Assembly: GCA_012515615.1 (NCBI GenBank)
Contig: JAAYYB010000162.1
Span: 1-46,141, forward strand
Origin: Fibrobacter sp.
GTDB lineage: Bacteria; Fibrobacterota; Chitinivibrionia; Chitinivibrionales; Chitinispirillaceae
Direction of reading: 5' to 3'
Length of the DNA: 46,141 nt
Part shown: one piece after another, positions 27,293-36,467 of the stretch
How positions within the stretch are numbered: position 1 is the first letter of the stretch
How the letters are laid out: every line of letters starts with the position of its first letter
Made by a program: the position numbers and the translations under genes
Notes under the pieces: generated by a model
Database searches by the model: none
What the model was told of the DNA's origin: nothing
The model's input: the letters and a program-made list of their open reading frames with translations, nothing else

Positions 27293-27323
27293 AGTCACAA
27301 GTCACAAGTCACAAGTCACAAGA
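27293..27323. repeat. CACAAGT heptamer tandem repeat
   Basis: Four consecutive CACAAGT-type heptamers directly follow the pbpC stop codon. The same heptamer occurs at about 7676-7692, 12625-12650 and, in inverse orientation, 13325-13352, always outside genes. Function unknown; it may belong to the dispersed-repeat family. Confidence 0.7.
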
Positions 27324-27387
27324 AGGAGAAGAGGTGGTCCGACACCTGCAGCCGGATGGTTCCACACCGGTTTCAGGTATCGGGAAA

Positions 27388-28812
27388 TCATGACAGATAT
27401 TTATTTATTGAAGCTGCCGCCTCTCTGCCATGGAATATTGCTCTTACCACAAGCGATGCCCCTGTAGCGGCATCTCCGGCTGCAAACACCCCTTTTACAC
27501 TGGTCGCATAAGAACCATCTGTTTTGATGTTTCCCTTTTTGTCAAACTCGACACCAAGATCCTCAGTGAGCCTGTTGTGCTCAGTGTGCACGAAGCCCAT
27601 CGCAAGAAGAACCATATCGATGTCTATCCAAACATCTGAATCAGGTATTTCCTGCATACCCATTACCCCGGTTTCGGAGTTTCTCTTCCACTCCACCCGG
27701 ACAAAATGCGCCTGCTGCACTTTTATATCCCTTCCGGAAAACGCCTTTATTGAAAGATTCCAGTCACGCTCACATCCCTCCTCATGTGAAGTAGACGTAC
27801 GCAGTATCTGCGGCCAGTAAGGCCACGATGGATTATGAGGGTAACCCCATTCAAGTGGTTTGGGCATGATTTCGTACTGGTAAATCTTTTTTGCCCCCTG
27901 CCGGACCGCAGTACCGACACAATCCGCTCCCGTGTCTCCTCCTCCAAGCACCAGCACGGCTTTATTGCGGGCTGAAAGTATCTGGTGCTCGCTTGCTTCA
28001 CCTTCAGAAAAAAGGTTTGCCCCCTTCAAATATTCCAATGCATAATGAATACCCTCCAGACCACGTCCCGGCACCACTATGTTACGGGGATGCCCTGCGC
28101 CGGCAGTAAGCAGCACTACATCAAAACTTTTCCTTAAATACCTGACAGAAATATCCTCACCTGCGGTAATATCAGTTTCGAATACTACACCTTCTTCTTT
28201 CATACTATTAACTCTTCTGTCGATAACATGTTTTTCCAGTTTGAAACCAGGAACCCCATACCTGAGCAGTCCTCCGATTTTATCAGACTTTTCAAACACT
28301 GTTACCTTGTGGCCGTAACGGCGAAGCTGCTGAGCCGCGGCAAGACCGGAAGGACCCGATCCGATTACCGCCACCTTTTTCCCTGATTCCTTTTCAGGTT
28401 TCACAGGTACTACCCAACCTTCGGCAAAAGCACGTTCTATTATCACAAGTTCAATCTGCTTTATGGCAACCGGGCTCGTATTTATTGATAGAGTGCATGA
28501 GGCCTCGCAGAGTGCAGGACAGATCCGGCCTGTAATCTCGGGAAGATTATTTGTGATCTCAAGCCTTTCATAAGCTTCCTTCCATTTACCTCTGTACACC
28601 AGATCGTTGAATTCAGGTATCAGGTTCAGGACAGGACACCCCATGGCATGACAATAGGGAATACCGCAGTCCATGCAGCGCGCGCCCTGTCTGGTTATTT
28701 TTTCATAACCATGCCGTACTGTGACCTCATGGTAATCAGATATACGTTCCGATACGGGCCGTTTTTGCATCTCAACCCTGGCGTACTCCATAAATCCTGT
28801 TGCTTTGCCCAT
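27388..28812 (-). CDS. gltD: Glutamate synthase small subunit
   Basis: 474 residues, the usual GltD length. The N-terminal Fe-S region carries ARCMDCGIPYCHAMGCPVLN and GRICPALCEASC, the cysteines of two 4Fe-4S clusters. An FAD site follows (VAVIGSGPSGLAAAQQL) and an NADPH-binding site (VLVLGGGDTGADCVGTAVRQ). It delivers electrons to GltB for conversion of 2-oxoglutarate and glutamine to two glutamates. Its ATG shares one base with the gltB stop (TAATG), so the two subunits are translationally coupled. It is the last gene of the operon led by the PPDK_N fusion gene. Confidence 0.95.
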   Translation of the reverse strand: MGKATGFMEYARVEMQKRPVSERISDYHEVTVRHGYEKITRQGARCMDCGIPYCHAMGCPVLNLIPEFNDLVYRGKWKEAYERLEITNNLPEITGRICPALCEASCTLSINTSPVAIKQIELVIIERAFAEGWVVPVKPEKESGKKVAVIGSGPSGLAAAQQLRRYGHKVTVFEKSDKIGGLLRYGVPGFKLEKHVIDRRVNSMKEEGVVFETDITAGEDISVRYLRKSFDVVLLTAGAGHPRNIVVPGRGLEGIHYALEYLKGANLFSEGEASEHQILSARNKAVLVLGGGDTGADCVGTAVRQGAKKIYQYEIMPKPLEWGYPHNPSWPYWPQILRTSTSHEEGCERDWNLSIKAFSGRDIKVQQAHFVRVEWKRNSETGVMGMQEIPDSDVWIDIDMVLLAMGFVHTEHNRLTEDLGVEFDKKGNIKTDGSYATSVKGVFAAGDAATGASLVVRAIFHGREAAASINKYLS

Positions 28813-31800
28813 TATCTGTAAACCTCCTCGGTGATAGTCACCACTTCAATTTCCCTGAGCTCCTCTTTTTTGATCCTGTCAAGCACCCGCTTGTACTCCA
28901 TCGGAATCACCTTCACAAACTGGTGAACCATATCAACCCAGTTCCTCAGAATCCTTTCGGCCTGAAGACTTCCGGTAAGCTGAGCATGATTTCTGATAAG
29001 TTTCAGAAGAAGCTCCTGATCGGCAGCATCAACTACCGGCTCTATATCCACCATTTCAAGATTGCAGCGTGTATCAAACAACTGGTTTTCATCGAGCACA
29101 TATGCCACTCCTCCGCTCATCCCGGCCGCAAAGTTCACCCCCGTCTGCCCCAGAATGACAACAACACCGCCGGTCATGTACTCGCACCCATGATCACCTG
29201 CTCCCTCGACCACTGCAGTGGCTCCGCTGTTTCTTACAGCAAAGCGCTCCCCGGCCATACCGCAGATATATGCCTCACCGCTGGTTGCCCCGAACAGATT
29301 GACATTTCCGGCAATTATGTTCTGGTGCGCCTGGAAAGTAGAAGCTCTGGGAGGATAAATAATAAGCTTTCCCCCGGAAAGCCCCTTGCCAAAGTAATCA
29401 TTGGCATCTCCCTCCAGCTCGAAAGTTATACCTGGAGCCAGAAATGCCCCGAAACTCTGCCCGGCCGATCCAGTGAATTTACACTTGATAGTGTCAGGCG
29501 GGAGCCCTTTAGACCCGAACTTTTTTGCGACTTCAGCGCTCAGTGATGCCCCGACCGTTCGATTGCTGTTGCGTATTGAGGCAAACAGGCTCACTGGCGC
29601 TTTGCTCTGCAATGAAGCCTGTGCCTTTTCAATAAGCTCATTGTCAAGTGATGTCGAAAAGTCAAGCGCCTGACTTCCGGAGAAACGCAGTGATCCGCCT
29701 TCCGGAACTGATGGCGTCATAAGGACCCTTGTAAAATCAAGCCCTCCGGCTTTCCAGTTATCCAGTGCCTTCCTTACATCAAGGATATCTGCCCTGCCCA
29801 CCATTTCATCAACTGTCCTGAAACCAAGCTCAGCCATGATTTCCCTTACATCCCGGGCAATAAATGTCATGAAATTCATAACATTCTCAGGCTTGCCTGC
29901 AAAACGGTTCCTCAATTCAGGATTCTGTGTTGCAACTCCGACCGGACAGGTGTTCAGGTGGCATTTGCGCATCATCACACACCCCAGTGAAACCAGCACT
30001 GCAGAGCCGAACCCGAACTCCTCCGCACCCAGAAGAGCGCCTATCACCACGTCCCTTCCGGTCTTCATCTGCCCGTCAACCTGCACCCTGATACGGCTGC
30101 GGAGCTTATTTAATACCAGTGTCTGCTGGGTTTCTGCAAGCCCGATCTCCCATGGTATACCGGCGTGCTTTATTGAGGAAACCGGAGATGCCCCGGTGCC
30201 GCCGTCGTGACCGCTTATAAGTACCATGTCCGCTTTACCTTTAGCCACACCCGCAGCAACAGTTCCCACTCCCGCTTCTGCCACAAGCTTTACAGATACC
30301 CTCGCTTCACGATTTGCGTTTTTCAGGTCGAAAATCAGCTGCGCCAGATCTTCTATACTGTAGATATCATGGTGGGGCGGCGGTGAAATCAGCATTACCC
30401 CGGGAGTGCTGTGACGCACCCTGGCTATCATCTGGTCAACTTTGTCCCCGGGAAGCTGCCCGCCTTCACCCGGTTTTGCTCCCTGGGCAATTTTAATCTG
30501 CAACTCGCGTGAGTTTACAAGGTAGTTTATCGTAACCCCGAAACGCGCCGATGCAACCTGTTTGATCGCGCTCTTGAGCGAATCTCCCGAAGAAAGAGGC
30601 TGATACCGTACTTCATCCTCTCCACCCTCGCCTGAGTTACTTGAGGCACCAATCCGGTTCATGGCAATTGCTATTGTCTCGTGAGCCTCTTTACTTATAG
30701 ATCCAAACGACATGGCAGAACTTACGAATCTCTTTACAATAGATTCAACAGGCTCAACCTCACTCAGGGGAACCGGAGTACATTTTTTAAATGTAAACAA
30801 TCCCCTGATCGTGCACAGGTTTCTTGAAATATCATTTATCATGGACGCATACTGCTTGTAGGCATCGTAATTTCCGGTGCGCACTGCAGACTGAAGATGC
30901 GCCACTGCTTCAGGGCTGAAAAGGTGTTTTTCGGAGTTTTTCCGGTAGTGAATGTTGCCTCCGGAATCAAAAGCCGGCGAAGAAACCGGCAGGACCGAAA
31001 AAGCCCTTTTGTGACGTTCAAGTGACTCTGCAGCTATTGCCTCAAGACCTATACCCTCAATTCTTGAAGGAGTTCCCGGAAAGTATCTGTCAATAACATC
31101 GCTGTTAATACCTACAGCTTCAAAGATCTGAGCCCCTCTGTAACTCCTTATTGTAGAAACTCCCATCTTTGACATTACTTTAAGTAAACCCTTTTTCACG
31201 GCTGTTATATAATTCTCTATCGCCGATTCCACTCTCAGACTTACGGGCAGGCAGTCCTGAGACTTGAGTCCCGCAATAGTTTCCAGTGCCAGATAAGGGT
31301 TAACCGCACTGGCACCATATCCTATAAGCATTGCAAAATGCATCACCTCACGAGCCTCTCCGGTCTCAACTATAAGCCCGGCCTGCTGCCTTTTGTGAAC
31401 CCTTATCAGGTGATTGTTTACAGCTGATATTGCCAGAAGTGCTGGAATGGGAACCTGTCCTTCCCCTGCATCCCTGTCACTCAGGATTATAAAAGAATTT
31501 CCCTCGGTTACCTTCTGCTCCGCTGAAACACAGAGCCGCTCAAGTGCACTTTTGAACCCACCCTGGCCCTCATCAGCCGGTGCGACCATCGGAAGCTTTG
31601 CCCAGCGGACATCATCATTCCCTGAATTCTGCAGCCTGAACATATCATCATTCGACAGAACAGGGTACAGAAGCTTTAATTGATGACAGTGCTGGGGAGT
31701 TTCCTCCAGTAAATTTCCTTCCCTTCCGACAAAGCTCATCAGCGACATCACCAGGTTTTCCCTGTAAGGATCTATTGGCGGATTGGTCACCTGGGCGAAA

Positions 31801-33341
31801 AGCTGCTTGAAATAATTGTAAAGCAGCTGCGGGCGATGCGATAGTACCGCCAGGGCAGTATCGTTGCCCATCGAGCTGATCGGTTCCTGACCATTCTCTG
31901 CCATGGAGCCGATTATCATATTGATATCTTCTACAGTATAACCGAATATTTTCTGCTGCCGGATAAGCGTTTCCCGTGTGCAGGCTACTGAGCCTGGTGC
32001 CTGAAACAAACCTTTCAGTGCTATGGAATTTTTTTCAAGCCAGCGACGGTAAGGCTTTCTTCTTGAAATCGCCGCTTTAATTTCATTATCAAACAGTATT
32101 CTGCCCAGAGAAGTATCTACCAGGACCATTTTTCCCGGAGCCAGACGTCCTTTCTGCAGCACCTCTTCTGGAGCTATGTCAAGAACACCCGTTTCAGATG
32201 CCAGAAGCATTCTGCCGCTTTTTGTTATAACATAACGGGCAGGCCTGAGCCCGTTGCGGTCAAGCGTGGCACCTACCTTTACACCATCAGAAAACGCGAT
32301 AGCTGCCGGACCGTCCCATGGTTCCATGATCGAAGCGTGGTATTCATAAAACGCCCTGCGGTCCTGGCTGATGTGAAGTTTGGAACCGAAAGGCTCAGGA
32401 ACCATCATCATCATTGAATGCTCAATTGATCTGCCATTGTTTGCAAGAAGCTCAAAGACGTTGTCAAATATTCCGGAATCACTCAAAGATTTATTCATCA
32501 CCGGATGAACCTTCTTTATGTCACTTCCGAAAAGGTCCGACTGCAGCGAATCTTCACGTGCAATCATTTTATTTATATTGCCCCGTAATGTGTTTATCTC
32601 TCCGTTATGCGCGATGTACCGGAAGGGCTGCGCCAGGGGCCATGAAGGGAAGGTATTGGTAGAATACCGCTGGTGAACGATAGCAAGCGCACTCTGAAAC
32701 TCCGGATCACTTAAATCGGGGTAAAATGATTCAAGCTGCGGCGCTACAAACATTCCTTTGTAAACAATCGTTCTGCTGGAAAAAGAGGTGATATAGACAT
32801 CTTCGATCTCAAACTCCATCTCCTGCATCCGGCGTTCGATACATTTCCGTACGACGTAAACTTTCCGTTCGAGACTATCCTCCTGTACTTCGAATTTCAC
32901 AAAGACCTGTGTTACAAAAGGCATTGATTTGCGCGCCATCTCTCCAAGGCACCCGGAACAAACCGGCACATTCCTCCAGCCAAGTACAGTTCCGTTCTCC
33001 TGCCGTATCACCTCGTTGGCTGCATCTATTGCTTTCAGACGCGCATTGGAGTCTGTCGGTAGAAAAAACATTCCCGCGGCATATTTCCCTTCCCCGGGAA
33101 GCATTATCCCCTGAGTCGCGCATTCCCGCTGGAAAAACGAGTGCGGCAGCTGAAGCAGTATCCCGGCTCCATCCCCGGTCATCGAATCTCCGCCAACTGC
33201 CCCGCGGTGAACCAGGTTCTTAAGAATCGAAATGCCGTCACTGACTATCTGATGCGATCTGCGGCCATTCACATTTACAATGAAGCCCACACCGCAACTG
33301 TCATGCTCAAATTGCGGATCGTACAAACCCTGTTTTTTCAT
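28812..33341 (-). CDS. gltB: Glutamate synthase large subunit
   Basis: 1509 residues, full length. The N-terminal glutamine amidotransferase begins with HDSCGVGF; Cys16 would be the nucleophile after removal of a 15-residue propeptide. Further landmarks are RYSTNTFPSWPLAQPFRYIAHNGEINT, the central domain, the FMN-binding synthase domain (GHDGGTGASPVSSIKHAG) and the 3Fe-4S cysteines in GCVMMRKCHLNTCPVGVATQ. A C-terminal GXGXG beta-helix domain closes the protein (GDHGCEYMTGGVVVILG, GMSGGVAYVLDE). With GltD it forms the GOGAT that takes glutamine made by GlnN, encoded divergently. It starts 61 nt after the fusion gene. Confidence 0.97.
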   Translation of the reverse strand: MKKQGLYDPQFEHDSCGVGFIVNVNGRRSHQIVSDGISILKNLVHRGAVGGDSMTGDGAGILLQLPHSFFQRECATQGIMLPGEGKYAAGMFFLPTDSNARLKAIDAANEVIRQENGTVLGWRNVPVCSGCLGEMARKSMPFVTQVFVKFEVQEDSLERKVYVVRKCIERRMQEMEFEIEDVYITSFSSRTIVYKGMFVAPQLESFYPDLSDPEFQSALAIVHQRYSTNTFPSWPLAQPFRYIAHNGEINTLRGNINKMIAREDSLQSDLFGSDIKKVHPVMNKSLSDSGIFDNVFELLANNGRSIEHSMMMMVPEPFGSKLHISQDRRAFYEYHASIMEPWDGPAAIAFSDGVKVGATLDRNGLRPARYVITKSGRMLLASETGVLDIAPEEVLQKGRLAPGKMVLVDTSLGRILFDNEIKAAISRRKPYRRWLEKNSIALKGLFQAPGSVACTRETLIRQQKIFGYTVEDINMIIGSMAENGQEPISSMGNDTALAVLSHRPQLLYNYFKQLFAQVTNPPIDPYRENLVMSLMSFVGREGNLLEETPQHCHQLKLLYPVLSNDDMFRLQNSGNDDVRWAKLPMVAPADEGQGGFKSALERLCVSAEQKVTEGNSFIILSDRDAGEGQVPIPALLAISAVNNHLIRVHKRQQAGLIVETGEAREVMHFAMLIGYGASAVNPYLALETIAGLKSQDCLPVSLRVESAIENYITAVKKGLLKVMSKMGVSTIRSYRGAQIFEAVGINSDVIDRYFPGTPSRIEGIGLEAIAAESLERHKRAFSVLPVSSPAFDSGGNIHYRKNSEKHLFSPEAVAHLQSAVRTGNYDAYKQYASMINDISRNLCTIRGLFTFKKCTPVPLSEVEPVESIVKRFVSSAMSFGSISKEAHETIAIAMNRIGASSNSGEGGEDEVRYQPLSSGDSLKSAIKQVASARFGVTINYLVNSRELQIKIAQGAKPGEGGQLPGDKVDQMIARVRHSTPGVMLISPPPHHDIYSIEDLAQLIFDLKNANREARVSVKLVAEAGVGTVAAGVAKGKADMVLISGHDGGTGASPVSSIKHAGIPWEIGLAETQQTLVLNKLRSRIRVQVDGQMKTGRDVVIGALLGAEEFGFGSAVLVSLGCVMMRKCHLNTCPVGVATQNPELRNRFAGKPENVMNFMTFIARDVREIMAELGFRTVDEMVGRADILDVRKALDNWKAGGLDFTRVLMTPSVPEGGSLRFSGSQALDFSTSLDNELIEKAQASLQSKAPVSLFASIRNSNRTVGASLSAEVAKKFGSKGLPPDTIKCKFTGSAGQSFGAFLAPGITFELEGDANDYFGKGLSGGKLIIYPPRASTFQAHQNIIAGNVNLFGATSGEAYICGMAGERFAVRNSGATAVVEGAGDHGCEYMTGGVVVILGQTGVNFAAGMSGGVAYVLDENQLFDTRCNLEMVDIEPVVDAADQELLLKLIRNHAQLTGSLQAERILRNWVDMVHQFVKVIPMEYKRVLDRIKKEELREIEVVTITEEVYR

Positions 33342-33402
33342 ATTCTGCCGAAATCCTCTCTATATAAACACTTGATAAATACCTGCACTGCCGCTTACCC
33401 TT

Positions 33403-36003
33403 CTACTTCAGATAAAGAACACCTTCCTGTTTCATGGAGTTGACAGTCAGCCATAACGTCCTGTCCTGATCACCTTTTACTGTCTCCAGCACATGAATCA
33501 CATTTTTCCACGCATCTGCTTCCAGAACTAAATTCTTCAGACAATTGGGAAAACTCTGTATGACATCCTCATGATAGAGCTGTCCGGATTTTTCCGGATA
33601 TATTGCCATGTAAAGCATATCCAGTTCCACCAGATCGTTAAAAAAATGGGTGCCCAGGGATACATCCGGTACTAGACCCTCATGCATAGCCGCTATCTCA
33701 CAGAGAACCGAGACTGTATTGATTTCCGCGAATGAGACCGGAACTCCCAGAGACGGAGTAGATGTACCCCATCGCCCAGGCCCCAGAAGCATCACTGTTT
33801 TTCCCTTTTTCTTTTTGTCGAAATGAGCAAGTTTCCCGATAAGCCTTGCTGCCGCGTACCTGTCTGCCATACTGAGACTGCTGTAAGCCCGCGGGATTAC
33901 ATAGATAAAACGATGTACGCCTTCATCACGGCTTGTCCCGATTATCGGCCCGCTGGTCCGGACCAGTATCCGCTCTTCAGGTATGCCCCCCGGAAGCTCT
34001 ATTGAACGGCTTTCTCCTTTAACCTGAAAAGGCCGGCACTGGACGAGATTTATGCGGAAATTTTTTTCATCTGCAAAGTTCAAGGTAAACTCAATGTCTA
34101 CAGCATGTTCATAAGCAGCATGAAGAGTCCTGAGCAGCTCTCTCATCACATTCACAAATCCGGTTTCTGAAAGAAGCTTATCGAAAGTTAAGATATACGG
34201 AAATATCTCTCTTCCGCTTTCTGCCGCACGCTGTTCCATTTCCAGGTCGCGGAAAGCGAAAATGTCCAGAGGAATATTACGGGCCTCCTGATTTACATCC
34301 TCAAAGAAACGGGTCTGGAGCCTGTTGTGCTGAAGATCGATGGCGTCAAAACGCCTCTGGGTATACCGCCTTACTTCATCGGGACTTGATTCCGGACGCT
34401 TAAGGGGGGTATTGAGTGCCACAATCCTGGTATAATCGTCATCTGAACGATCAACCGCCCGGGTACCAAGCCCGAATACAAGACGCAGCACACCTTCTGA
34501 GGGATCGATTTCACTGTTCCAGACAAAAGGATTGAATGAGAATCCCACACCGGCTGCATGGGGATAGTAATAACTCCCATGCATCTCACCAGAGACCCGC
34601 TGTACAAGAAGCGCCATCTGCTCGTCCTGATCCAGAAGCCCCCGACGGGCACGGTACTGAAGAGCCTCGCGGCTCATTGTGCTTGCGTATACGGTCCTGA
34701 CTGCTCTGGTGAAACTCTCAAGCCGATCCTGCGGCGTCCCCTGATTGGCACAGAACACACTCTCATATTTCCCGGAAAACGCATTGCCGTAGGCATCCTC
34801 CAGTAAGCTGCTGGAGCGAACAATAATAGGAGACTGTCCAAAATAGTCCAGCATCTGCATGAACTGCTCATTGATATCAGAGGAAAAGCTGCCATTCAGC
34901 ATCCTCTCTGCCATCTCCTCTGCTCCATCAAGCAGGGAGCCGCTTGTCTTGAGCTTGCGCCTCATCCACCAGCATTTATTCTGAACAAGATACGTATAGA
35001 AAACATCAGAACCGATATAAAAGGAATCATGCACTTCCAGTAACCCGCTGATCCCAGGCGCATTTCTGGCCAGAATGGCTCTTGCGATCAGCATACCGGC
35101 GGATTTGCCCCCGATAAGTCCGGTACCGATCATTTTTCCTCCGATGTTTACAAGATCACCAAGATCAAGATACCTGGAAGCAAGGGTCAGAAGCCGCGAG
35201 TCCCTCGTAACAGCCATACGAAGAAGTTGCTCTTTGAGGGTTTCTGCTTCTTTGAGATTATCTGCATGTGCTTCAAAAAGCCTCTGGGCGCGTCTGAAAT
35301 TTCTTGTCCAGATATCGATACGCTGGGCCGAGAAATCAAGCCACGGCCTGGGGTCGATCTCCATGATTTCAGAGATTACCGCGCTCGATGTCACCGGATT
35401 GAACTGATCTTCATCCCAGCTATGAAGCATGTACATTGTTGGCGAGTGGCGTTTAAAGACCTTCTGAGGATGAAGATACAATTTTGTACCGTTGCGCCGG
35501 ATATCAATAACTACCTGCGCTGTCTCATGTATCGCCCCGATTGCGCTTTTCATGTGACGATCTCTGAGCAGGCCAAAGTAAGTTGCAGTATCATAATCGT
35601 AGAGATAGGGACAGGTCAGCATGAAAAAATTCCCAAGCATCCGATCGCTGTACCAATCCACGGAGAGCTCAGAGAGGCAGTCAAATATGTAACAGGCGCC
35701 AAATCCGGTGTTTTCTATTACAGAAAATATAGCTGAAATAAAATTCTCGAACCCCTCCTCCGGATGAAGCTCACAAATATGTACCGATGGATTGGGAGAG
35801 ACAAGTGGTCTGTGATCGGCGAATCGAAAATAGGTTAGAGGCTTGCCCGCACTTATTGACTCCCTGCTGAAATGCTCCACAAATGGAATGTAATCTTCTA
35901 TTGAATCGACCTGCCATACAATGTTATCACCAGGAAGCACACCCTGGAGTACTCTATCGAGACCGGGTAGACCCGTGCTGAGAGAACTGTGGACTTTCTG
36001 CAT
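33403..36003 (-). CDS. KaiC-like domain fused to PEP-synthase-type ATP-grasp domain (PPDK_N)
   Basis: 866 residues. Residues 1 to about 190 follow the KaiC/GvpD/RAD55 layout (SLSTGLPGLDRVLQGVLPGD, then ACYIFDCLSELSVDW in the Walker B position), but where the P-loop should be the text is IVWQVDSIEDY, so nucleotide binding there is probably lost. From about 275 a PPDK_N domain follows: LGDLVNIGGKMIGTGLIGGK (Lys300), SPIIVRSSSLLEDAYGNAFS (391-410), LVQRVSGEMHG, and AFRDLEMEQR further on. The swivelling phosphohistidine domain and the TIM barrel of true PEP synthase or PPDK are absent, so it is not a complete enzyme of that type. Being first in an operon with gltBD and under a sigma54 promoter, it may couple carbon or energy status to nitrogen assimilation; this is inference. 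AGAGG precedes the ATG by eight bases. Confidence 0.85.
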   Translation of the reverse strand: MQKVHSSLSTGLPGLDRVLQGVLPGDNIVWQVDSIEDYIPFVEHFSRESISAGKPLTYFRFADHRPLVSPNPSVHICELHPEEGFENFISAIFSVIENTGFGACYIFDCLSELSVDWYSDRMLGNFFMLTCPYLYDYDTATYFGLLRDRHMKSAIGAIHETAQVVIDIRRNGTKLYLHPQKVFKRHSPTMYMLHSWDEDQFNPVTSSAVISEIMEIDPRPWLDFSAQRIDIWTRNFRRAQRLFEAHADNLKEAETLKEQLLRMAVTRDSRLLTLASRYLDLGDLVNIGGKMIGTGLIGGKSAGMLIARAILARNAPGISGLLEVHDSFYIGSDVFYTYLVQNKCWWMRRKLKTSGSLLDGAEEMAERMLNGSFSSDINEQFMQMLDYFGQSPIIVRSSSLLEDAYGNAFSGKYESVFCANQGTPQDRLESFTRAVRTVYASTMSREALQYRARRGLLDQDEQMALLVQRVSGEMHGSYYYPHAAGVGFSFNPFVWNSEIDPSEGVLRLVFGLGTRAVDRSDDDYTRIVALNTPLKRPESSPDEVRRYTQRRFDAIDLQHNRLQTRFFEDVNQEARNIPLDIFAFRDLEMEQRAAESGREIFPYILTFDKLLSETGFVNVMRELLRTLHAAYEHAVDIEFTLNFADEKNFRINLVQCRPFQVKGESRSIELPGGIPEERILVRTSGPIIGTSRDEGVHRFIYVIPRAYSSLSMADRYAAARLIGKLAHFDKKKKGKTVMLLGPGRWGTSTPSLGVPVSFAEINTVSVLCEIAAMHEGLVPDVSLGTHFFNDLVELDMLYMAIYPEKSGQLYHEDVIQSFPNCLKNLVLEADAWKNVIHVLETVKGDQDRTLWLTVNSMKQEGVLYLK

Positions 36004-36039
36004 AATAAGGCCTCTAAAGTGAATTTAAGCCGTAAAGTA

Positions 36040-36055
36040 TGCAACTAATATGCCA
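36040..36055 (-). promoter_or_regulatory. Sigma54 promoter of the PPDK_N fusion gene-gltBD operon
   Basis: On the minus strand the sequence is TGGCATATTAGTTGCA, with the invariant GG and GC exactly ten bases apart and a perfect -12 TTGCA. Transcription would start near 36029, about 26 nt before the ATG at 36003. One of four such promoters in the window. Confidence 0.85.
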
Positions 36056-36133
36056 CTAATGGAATGTCATATCTTCAAAGTACCCTGAGCATATCTGCCC
36101 AATACACTTTTATAGCATAAAAGAGGCACAGAT

Positions 36134-36145
36134 TACAATTTTGTA
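36134..36145. promoter_or_regulatory. Palindromic activator site A
   Basis: TACAATTTTGTA, a palindrome TACA-N4-TGTA centred at 36139.5. It lies about 85 bp upstream of the -24 box of the minus-strand promoter, and 61 bp from the centre of site B, twice the 30-bp interval seen elsewhere. Confidence 0.65.
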
Positions 36146-36194
36146 CCTCCGTCAAAGCCGCAAATCCCAACGAAGAAACCCAGACTTCTTATGA

Positions 36195-36206
36195 TACATT
36201 TTTGTA
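36195..36206. promoter_or_regulatory. Palindromic activator site B
   Basis: TACATTTTTGTA, centred at 36200.5, embedded in ATGATACATTTTTGTACC. The centre-to-centre distance to site C is exactly 30 bp. Confidence 0.65.
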
Positions 36207-36223
36207 CCAAACATAGATAACTG

Positions 36224-36237
36224 GCACATAGTTGTGC
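36224..36237. promoter_or_regulatory. Palindromic activator site C
   Basis: GCACATAGTTGTGC, a perfect five-base inverted repeat around four bases, centred at 36230.5. It sits about 163 bp upstream of the -24 box of glnN. Confidence 0.65.
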
Positions 36238-36392
36238 TAAATTTGACCCTGGCCAAACTTTGGTCCGTTCCTGCCTTCAAGGCCCATTTAGGCGTTCATA
36301 CCCCTCAGAACCACATATCCATGCAGTCAGGAGTCCTTTTTCCGCCAACTCAAAAATGTTTCTGTTCTGATTAACAACATGCGACTGTATTG

Positions 36393-36408
36393 TGGCACGA
36401 AATTTGAA
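36393..36408 (+). promoter_or_regulatory. Sigma54 promoter of glnN
   Basis: TGGCACGAAATTTGAA: a perfect -24 TGGCACG and a -12 TTGAA in place of TTGCA, with GG and GA ten bases apart. Transcription would start near 36420, leaving a leader of about 48 nt. The single change in the -12 element makes it a weaker match than the other three. Confidence 0.7.
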
Positions 36409-36467
36409 TATTAGGCTGGAACGAAAAAGGAAACTAACCGGGTATTAACAATATAGAGGAGTTTAAT

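Larger units (their letters stand above)
36004..36467. promoter_or_regulatory. Divergent nitrogen control region
   Basis: 464 bp between the fusion gene-gltBD operon and glnN. It contains a sigma54 promoter for each direction and three palindromes of core ACA-N4-TGT between them, all listed separately. The two promoters are about 340 bp apart and the palindromes lie 80-160 bp upstream of one or other -24 box, the usual place for enhancer sites of NtrC/NifA-type activators. Confidence 0.75.

Noticed and set aside
27293-27323. CRISPR-like array
   Set aside because: The CACAAGT units are directly tandem heptamers with no spacers, and no cas gene is near.
28800-29546. 248-codon open frame antisense to gltB
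   Set aside because: Long but without a ribosome site, signal or recognisable motif; it lies entirely opposite a full-length, well-conserved gltB.
33403-36003. Annotation as complete phosphoenolpyruvate synthase or pyruvate phosphate dikinase
   Set aside because: Only the N-terminal ATP-grasp domain is present; there is no phosphohistidine swivel domain (GG-x-T-x-H) and no PEP/pyruvate barrel.
36222-36238. Possible sigma54 promoter TGGCACATAGTTGTGCT upstream of glnN
   Set aside because: The -24 half is perfect, but GG and GC are 11 bases apart instead of 10. The stretch is better explained as palindromic site C, and a correctly spaced promoter lies at 36393-36408.
36251-36266. Palindrome GGCCAAACTTTGGTCC as a fourth activator site in the glnN control region
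   Set aside because: It lacks the ACA/TGT core and its centre is about 27.5 bp from site C, out of the 30-bp phase.
36409-36467. Glutamine riboswitch or similar leader RNA before glnN
   Set aside because: The leader is only about 48 nt, with no conserved fold visible.
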